Shown: positions 35,086 through 39,340 of the stretch, in pieces | Layout: every line of letters starts with the position of its first letter | Numbering within the stretch: the first letter of the stretch is position 1 | DNA from: an uncultured beta proteobacterium | GTDB lineage: Bacteria; Pseudomonadota; Gammaproteobacteria; Burkholderiales; Burkholderiaceae_C | DNA length: 39,340 nucleotides | Direction: 5' to 3' | Assembly: GCA_903914175.1 (NCBI GenBank) | Contig: CAIWNX010000122.1 | Location: forward strand, 1-39,340 | Notes under the pieces: model-generated | Told to the model about the DNA's origin: nothing | Seen by the model: the letters and a program-made list of their open reading frames with translations, nothing else | The model's database searches: none | Position numbers and translations under genes: made by a program

Positions 35086-35445
35086 ATGCCTCGCGTCAAA
35101 CGTGGTGTAACGGCTCGCGCCCGCCACAAAAAAGTTTTAGCCCTTGCAAAAGGTTTCCGTGGTCGCCGCGGTAATGTCTTCCGGGTCGCCAAAGAAGCGG
35201 TGATGAAGGCCGGGCAATATGCCTACCGTGACCGCCGTACCAAGAAGCGTGTTTTCCGCCAGTTGTGGATTGCACGTATCAATGCCGCAGCCCGTCAGTG
35301 CGGTATGACCTATAGCCAGTTTGCCAACGGTCTGAAGAAAGCGAACATCGAGATCGACCGCAAGGTGCTGTCCGATATCGCAGTCCATGACATGGCTGCA
35401 TTTGCTGGCATTGTGGAACAGGTCAAGGCCAAGCTGGCCGCTTGA
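35086..35445 (+). CDS. rplT: 50S ribosomal protein L20
   Basis: The 119-residue protein is a standard L20: [18 protein letters not shown], then [40 protein letters not shown] and a C-terminal helix rich in Ala/Lys. It is needed early in 50S assembly and in many bacteria represses its own operon. AAGGAG lies eight bases before the ATG. Confidence 0.97.
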   Translation: MPRVKRGVTARARHKKVLALAKGFRGRRGNVFRVAKEAVMKAGQYAYRDRRTKKRVFRQLWIARINAAARQCGMTYSQFANGLKKANIEIDRKVLSDIAVHDMAAFAGIVEQVKAKLAA

Positions 35446-35460
35446 GTTCATGCTGATTCG

Positions 35461-35520
35461 TTGATCCGGGTCGCTCTCGGACAGATCACAAAAGGATTTG
35501 TCCCCAGGTGATCGGATCAA
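35461..35520 (+). promoter_or_regulatory. structured leader element in the rplT-pheS spacer
   Basis: An outer stem TTGATCCG / CGGATCAA (35461-35468, 35513-35520) encloses an inner stem GGACAGATC / GATTTGTCC (35479-35487, 35495-35503, one wobble pair) with an ACAAAA loop. It is followed 20 bases later by a terminator hairpin, the arrangement of an attenuator or sensing leader. No known riboswitch class was recognised. Confidence 0.4.
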
Positions 35521-35529
35521 TGTCTATGC

Positions 35530-35577
35530 AATGAAAAGATGGGCTAGAGCTTGAAAAGGCACTAGCCCTTTTTCATT
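35530..35577 (+). terminator. terminator-like hairpin before pheS
   Basis: GGGCTAG (35541-35547) pairs with CTAGCCC (35562-35568), followed by TTTTT. Flanking AATGAAAA / TTTTCATT extends the stem beyond a three-base bulge. It may end rpmI-rplT transcription or attenuate pheST. A tiny frame, MKRWARA (35531-35554), overlaps the left arm; its translation would block folding. Confidence 0.65.
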
Positions 35578-35640
35578 TGAATTGAAGTTTCACGGAAAGC
35601 ACGCCTGAATTCAGGTCATCTCGGAACGACAAGAGAACAT

Positions 35641-36711
35641 ATGAACGAGTTGAATACCGTTGTTGCAAGCGCCCAAGCTGATTTCAATCAGGCTGGCACC
35701 CCGGCCGATCTGGAAAATGCAAAAGCCTCTTATCTGGGCAAGTCGGGACGCATCACCGAACTGATGAAGGGCCTTGCCGCTCTGCCGGTAGACCAGAAGA
35801 AGTCGCAAGGTGCTGCCATCAACCTGGCCAAGCAGGCCATTGAAGCCGCCTTGAACGCGCGCCGGCAAGCACTGGCCGACGAGCAACTCCAGGTTCAGCT
35901 TGAAGCTGAAGCGCTGGATGTGACACTGCCCGGACGCCAGCGCGGGCAGGGTGGATTGCACCCGGTGTCGATTACGATGGAGCGCATCGAGGCCATCTTC
36001 GGCTCCATGGGTTTTGAAGTGGCCCAGGGTCCCGAAATCGAGACCGACTGGTTCAATTTCACGGCATTGAATACACCCGAGGATCACCCCGCTCGGTCCA
36101 TGCACGACACCTTTTATGTCGAAGGCGGCAGCGCCACCGCCCCGAATCTGCTGCGCACGCATACCAGCCCGATGCAGATCCGCCACGCTGTGCAGCATGT
36201 CAAGAAGCATCGCGCCGCTGTTGGCGACGGCGGTGATGGCCTGTTCTCCGGCACCATGCCCGAGATTCGTGTCATCGCACCCGGGCGTACTTATCGCGTC
36301 GACAGCGACGCCACCCATTCGCCCATGTTCCATCAGTGCGAAGGCCTGTGGGTTGGCGAGAACGTGAGCTTCAAGGATCTGAAATTCGTATTCACCGATT
36401 TCTGCCGGATCTTCTTCGAATCAAGCGACCTGATGTTGCGCTTTCGGCCCAGTTTCTTCCCGTTCACGGAGCCAAGCGCCGAGATTGATATCCAGTTCCA
36501 GAGCGGCCCGCTTTCCGGGCGCTGGCTGGAAGTCGCGGGCTCGGGCCAGGTTCATCCGAATGTCGTGCGCAACATGGGACTCGACCCAGAGAGATTCATC
36601 GGCTTCGCCTTTGGCATGGGCCCGGACCGCCTTACCATGCTGCGCTACGGCGTGAGCGACCTGCGCCTGTTCTTTGACGGCGATATCCGCTTTCTCTCGC
36701 AATTTCAATAA
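35641..36711 (+). CDS. pheS: phenylalanyl-tRNA synthetase alpha subunit
   Basis: The 356-residue class II subunit has an N-terminal coiled coil (about 1-90) and a catalytic core with [56 protein letters not shown] and the motif 3 segment [17 protein letters not shown]. It forms the alpha2-beta2 enzyme with PheT that charges tRNA-Phe. The ribosome site is weak, and the spacer upstream is highly structured, so it may be controlled there. Confidence 0.97.
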   Translation: MNELNTVVASAQADFNQAGTPADLENAKASYLGKSGRITELMKGLAALPVDQKKSQGAAINLAKQAIEAALNARRQALADEQLQVQLEAEALDVTLPGRQRGQGGLHPVSITMERIEAIFGSMGFEVAQGPEIETDWFNFTALNTPEDHPARSMHDTFYVEGGSATAPNLLRTHTSPMQIRHAVQHVKKHRAAVGDGGDGLFSGTMPEIRVIAPGRTYRVDSDATHSPMFHQCEGLWVGENVSFKDLKFVFTDFCRIFFESSDLMLRFRPSFFPFTEPSAEIDIQFQSGPLSGRWLEVAGSGQVHPNVVRNMGLDPERFIGFAFGMGPDRLTMLRYGVSDLRLFFDGDIRFLSQFQ

Positions 36712-36724
36712 ACGACCTTGTAGC

Positions 36725-36758
36725 GACAGCTTGCCGCGCGCTCGCGGCAAGCACTGTC
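36725..36758 (+). other. stem-loop in the pheS-pheT spacer
   Basis: GCTTGCCGCG and CGCGGCAAGC (36729-36738, 36743-36752) form a perfect 10-base stem with a CGCT loop, lengthened by GACA / TGTC across a two-base bulge. There is no T run, so it is more likely an mRNA processing or stability element than a terminator. Confidence 0.6.
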
Positions 36759-36776
36759 TTCAACTGAATAGAGACT

Positions 36777-39215
36777 ATGCAATTTCCTGAATCCTGGCTG
36801 CGCGAATTCTGCAACCCGCCGCTGTCGACCCAGCAACTGGCCGACACGCTCACCATGGCCGGGTTGGAAGTTGAAGACCTCACTCCCGTGGCGCCGCCAT
36901 TTACCAGGATCGTCGTGGGTGAAATCCGCGAAGCGGTGCAGCACCCGAACGCCGATCGCCTGCGCGTTTGTCAGGTCGATATCGGTCAAACCGACATGCT
37001 CAACATCGTATGCGGCGCGCCCAACGCGCGGGTCGGCATCAAGGTGCCGGTCGCATTGGTGGGCGCGGAGCTGCCGCCGGGAGAGGACGGGAAGCCGTTC
37101 CTGATCAAGGTCGGAAAACTGCGTGGCGTTGAAAGCCAGGGAATGCTGTGTTCGGCGCGAGAGTTGCAGCTGTCGACTGACCATGCCGGCTTGCTGGAGC
37201 TTGCCGCCGACGCGACGCTGGGGCAGGACATTCGCCAGCATTTGAATCTGGATGACACCCTGTTCACGCTCAAGCTCACGCCCAATTTGGCGCACTGCCT
37301 GAGCGTTTTTGGTGTGGCACGTGAAGTCGCGGCGCTCACCGGTGCGCCCTTGCGGGAACCTGCATTTCCTTCAGCCAAACTCGGCAGCGCAGAAACATTG
37401 CCGGTCAAGGTTCAGGCGCTGGACCTGTGCGGCCGTTTCTCGGGCCGCATTGTGCGCAACGTCAACACCAAGGCCAGCACGCCGCAGTGGATGGTTGATC
37501 GCCTCGCGCGCTGCGGGCAGCGCAGCGTGACGGCACTGGTCGACATCTCCAACTACGTGATGTTCGAGCTCGGGCGTCCTTCGCATATCTTTGACCTTGA
37601 CAAGATTCACGGTGGTCTCGAAGTGCGTTGGGGCAGGGCGGGCGAACAGCTCAAACTGCTCAATGGCAGCACCGTCACGGTTGACGACAAGGTCGGTGTC
37701 ATCGCCGATGCGCAGCAGGTCGAGTCGCTCGCCGGCATCATGGGTGGCGATGCCACGGCCGTCGGAGATGAAACACAGAATGTCTACGTCGAAGCCGCGT
37801 TCTGGTGGCCCAAGGCCATCGCCGGACGCTCGCGCCGATTCAACTTCTCGACCGATGCGGGGCACCGCTTCGAGCGGGGCGTGGACCCCAGCCACACTGT
37901 CGAGCACATTGAGCGCATCACCCAGTTGATCATCGACATCTGCGGCACGGCCGGCACAGTCTGTGGCCCCATCGATGATCTGCAAGTGAACATGCCTGCG
38001 GCGAACGCCGTCACGCTGCGCGTTGCACGCGCCAGCAAGGTCATCGGCATGCCCTTGACGCAGGCCCAATGCGTCCAGGCCTTGCAACGTCTGCAATTGC
38101 CGCTGATGCAGGCAGAGGGCCTCATCACCGTGACGCCACCGTCATACCGCTTTGATTTGCAGATCGAGGAAGATCTGATCGAAGAAGTGGCGCGCATGGT
38201 CGGCTACAACGAACTGCCGCAAACGCCACCCTTGGCCCCGGTGACCGCCAGAATCCGGCCCGAGGCGCAACTCAGTCCGTTTGCCCTGCGTCACGCACTG
38301 GCTGACAGGGGTTATCAGGAAACCATCAATTTCAGCTTCGTCGAAGAACGTTGGGAGCATGAGCTCGGCGGCAACCCGAATCCGATCAAACTGCTCAACC
38401 CGATCGCCAGCCAGATGAGCGTGATGCGTTCGTCCCTGATAGGCTCGCTGCTGCAGGTCCTGAAGTTCAATCTGGATCGCAAGGCGCAGCGCGTGCGCGT
38501 GTTTGAACTCGGCCGTGTCTTCCTGCGCGATGGCTCGGTGCAGAACAGCGACACCACGGTGGCCGGTTTTGATCAGCCAATGCGTGTCGCTGGCATGGTG
38601 TGCGGCAGTGCCGACATGCTCCAGTGGGGAAACAAGGAGCAGGGCGTTGATTTCTTCGATGTCAAGGGCGACGTCGAAGCCATGCTGGCGCCGCGCAAGC
38701 CCGTCTTCGAGGCGGCAGAACACCCGGCGATGCATCCCGGGCGTTGCGCACGCGTGCTGCTGGGCGGGGTGTCGATCGGGTACGTTGGCGAACTGCATCC
38801 CAAATGGCGTCAAACCTACGAACTGGCACAAACACCGGTCATGTTTGAACTGGACCTTGATGCCGTCTTGCAGCGTGGCGTTCCTGTGTTCAAACCCGTA
38901 TCCAAACAACAGGCCGTCGAGCGCGACATTGCCGTCTTCGTCGATGAGAAGGTCAGCCATGCCGCGTTGCTGGCTGCGGTGTGGGCAGCTCCTGCAGCGG
39001 GCCTGCTGCGCGATGCCGGCGTGTTCGACATCTATCGCCCCAAGGCGGGCAAGGATGCCGGCGTTGCACCGAGTGCGACTCCGGAGAAAAGCATGGCGGT
39101 GCGCCTGACGCTCAACAGCGAAGATGCCACCCTCACGGAAGATCAAATCGATGCCGTGGTGCAGGCGGTTCTTTCTTCATTGGTCGCGACTCTGGGTGCG
39201 CGCCAGCGGGTTTGA
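36777..39215 (+). CDS. pheT: phenylalanyl-tRNA synthetase beta subunit
   Basis: The 812-residue protein has the expected order: N-terminal MQFPESWLREFCNPP, the tRNA-binding EMAP-like domain (about 40-150, with HPNADRLRVCQVDIG and VCGAPNARVG), B3/B4 editing domain (about 200-400), B5 domain, inactive catalytic-like core (LNPIASQMSVMRSSLIGSLL) and the C-terminal FDX-ACB domain (about 715-812). The length is a little above E. coli (795). It is 65 bases after pheS and precedes ihfA, the order usual in proteobacteria. Confidence 0.97.
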   Translation: MQFPESWLREFCNPPLSTQQLADTLTMAGLEVEDLTPVAPPFTRIVVGEIREAVQHPNADRLRVCQVDIGQTDMLNIVCGAPNARVGIKVPVALVGAELPPGEDGKPFLIKVGKLRGVESQGMLCSARELQLSTDHAGLLELAADATLGQDIRQHLNLDDTLFTLKLTPNLAHCLSVFGVAREVAALTGAPLREPAFPSAKLGSAETLPVKVQALDLCGRFSGRIVRNVNTKASTPQWMVDRLARCGQRSVTALVDISNYVMFELGRPSHIFDLDKIHGGLEVRWGRAGEQLKLLNGSTVTVDDKVGVIADAQQVESLAGIMGGDATAVGDETQNVYVEAAFWWPKAIAGRSRRFNFSTDAGHRFERGVDPSHTVEHIERITQLIIDICGTAGTVCGPIDDLQVNMPAANAVTLRVARASKVIGMPLTQAQCVQALQRLQLPLMQAEGLITVTPPSYRFDLQIEEDLIEEVARMVGYNELPQTPPLAPVTARIRPEAQLSPFALRHALADRGYQETINFSFVEERWEHELGGNPNPIKLLNPIASQMSVMRSSLIGSLLQVLKFNLDRKAQRVRVFELGRVFLRDGSVQNSDTTVAGFDQPMRVAGMVCGSADMLQWGNKEQGVDFFDVKGDVEAMLAPRKPVFEAAEHPAMHPGRCARVLLGGVSIGYVGELHPKWRQTYELAQTPVMFELDLDAVLQRGVPVFKPVSKQQAVERDIAVFVDEKVSHAALLAAVWAAPAAGLLRDAGVFDIYRPKAGKDAGVAPSATPEKSMAVRLTLNSEDATLTEDQIDAVVQAVLSSLVATLGARQRV

Positions 39216-39257
39216 ACCGTTACCATCTACAACTATCAAAATAAAAGCGGGAATTGC

Positions 39258-39340
39258 ATGGACATCTCGGTTGAAAGTCTCGAAACCCCGGCCTTGACCA
39301 AAGCACAGTTGGCCGAGCTGCTGTTTGAGCAAATCGGACT
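39258..39340 (+). CDS. ihfA: integration host factor alpha subunit, N-terminal part
   Basis: From ATG 39258 the frame reads MDISVESLETPALTKAQLAE and then LLFEQIGL before the window ends. TKAQLAELLFEQIGL is the first helix of IHF-alpha/HU-type proteins, and ihfA follows pheT in many proteobacteria. IHF bends DNA at specific sites as an alpha-beta dimer. The ribosome site (GCGGGA) is weak. Only 27 residues are present. Confidence 0.9.
   Translation, partial: MDISVESLETPALTKAQLAELLFEQIG

Noticed and set aside
35531..35554. The seven-codon MKRWARA frame as a confirmed leader peptide
   Set aside because: It has no convincing ribosome site and no Phe codons, so it is kept only as part of the spacer hypothesis.

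Overview
The window looks like chromosomal DNA of a betaproteobacterium in the Burkholderiales, most likely Comamonadaceae (Rhodoferax/Polaromonas-like). I base this on the protein sequences, the Lys/Ala/Pro-rich H1-like protein fused to a SWIB domain, the DUF3138-like porin, and the order thrS-infC-rpmI-rplT-pheS-pheT-ihfA. This is recognition by eye, not a database result. No tRNA, rRNA, CRISPR array, transposase or prophage gene was seen.

Layout. (1) 1-3651, minus strand: a thiamine-diphosphate enzyme followed by a BASS-family carboxylate transporter (cut by the window edge), then a lone chemotaxis adaptor, CheV. (2) 4006-7122, plus strand: a periplasmic NMT1/SsuA-like binding protein three bases ahead of a membrane HAMP-GGDEF-EAL protein, with no permease or ATPase nearby. 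This looks like a ligand-sensing c-di-GMP module. (3) 7168-12684, minus strand: a complete Dpp-type dipeptide importer in the order dppB-C-D-F-A. The two operons converge on a shared terminator. (4) 12778-17357: the H1-SWIB protein, an RraA-like protein, an EamA exporter, an agmatinase and a gamma-glutamylputrescine oxidase. The last two overlap.

(5) 17457-30432: a polyamine island. A MocR-type regulator is divergent from gamma-glutamylputrescine synthetase, a SpuC-like polyamine aminotransferase, a PotFGHI-type importer, an outer-membrane porin, a PuuC-like aldehyde dehydrogenase broken by a one-base frameshift, and a second glutamine-synthetase-like ligase. With the agmatinase and oxidase just upstream, the region encodes agmatine to putrescine, import, the glutamylated route (PuuA-PuuB-PuuC) and the direct transamination route (SpuC). 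No PuuD hydrolase or GABA aminotransferase lies in the window.

(6) 30693-32012: isocitrate lyase behind two TCTTATA-type palindromes spaced about three helical turns. (7) 32105-39340: the translation operon thrS-infC-rpmI-rplT-pheS-pheT-ihfA (last gene partial), with infC starting at a rare ATC codon and structured RNA leaders in several gaps.

The most interesting points are the binding-protein/GGDEF-EAL pair, the tandem operator before aceA, the frameshifted PuuC inside an otherwise intact polyamine island, and the structured rplT-pheS spacer.
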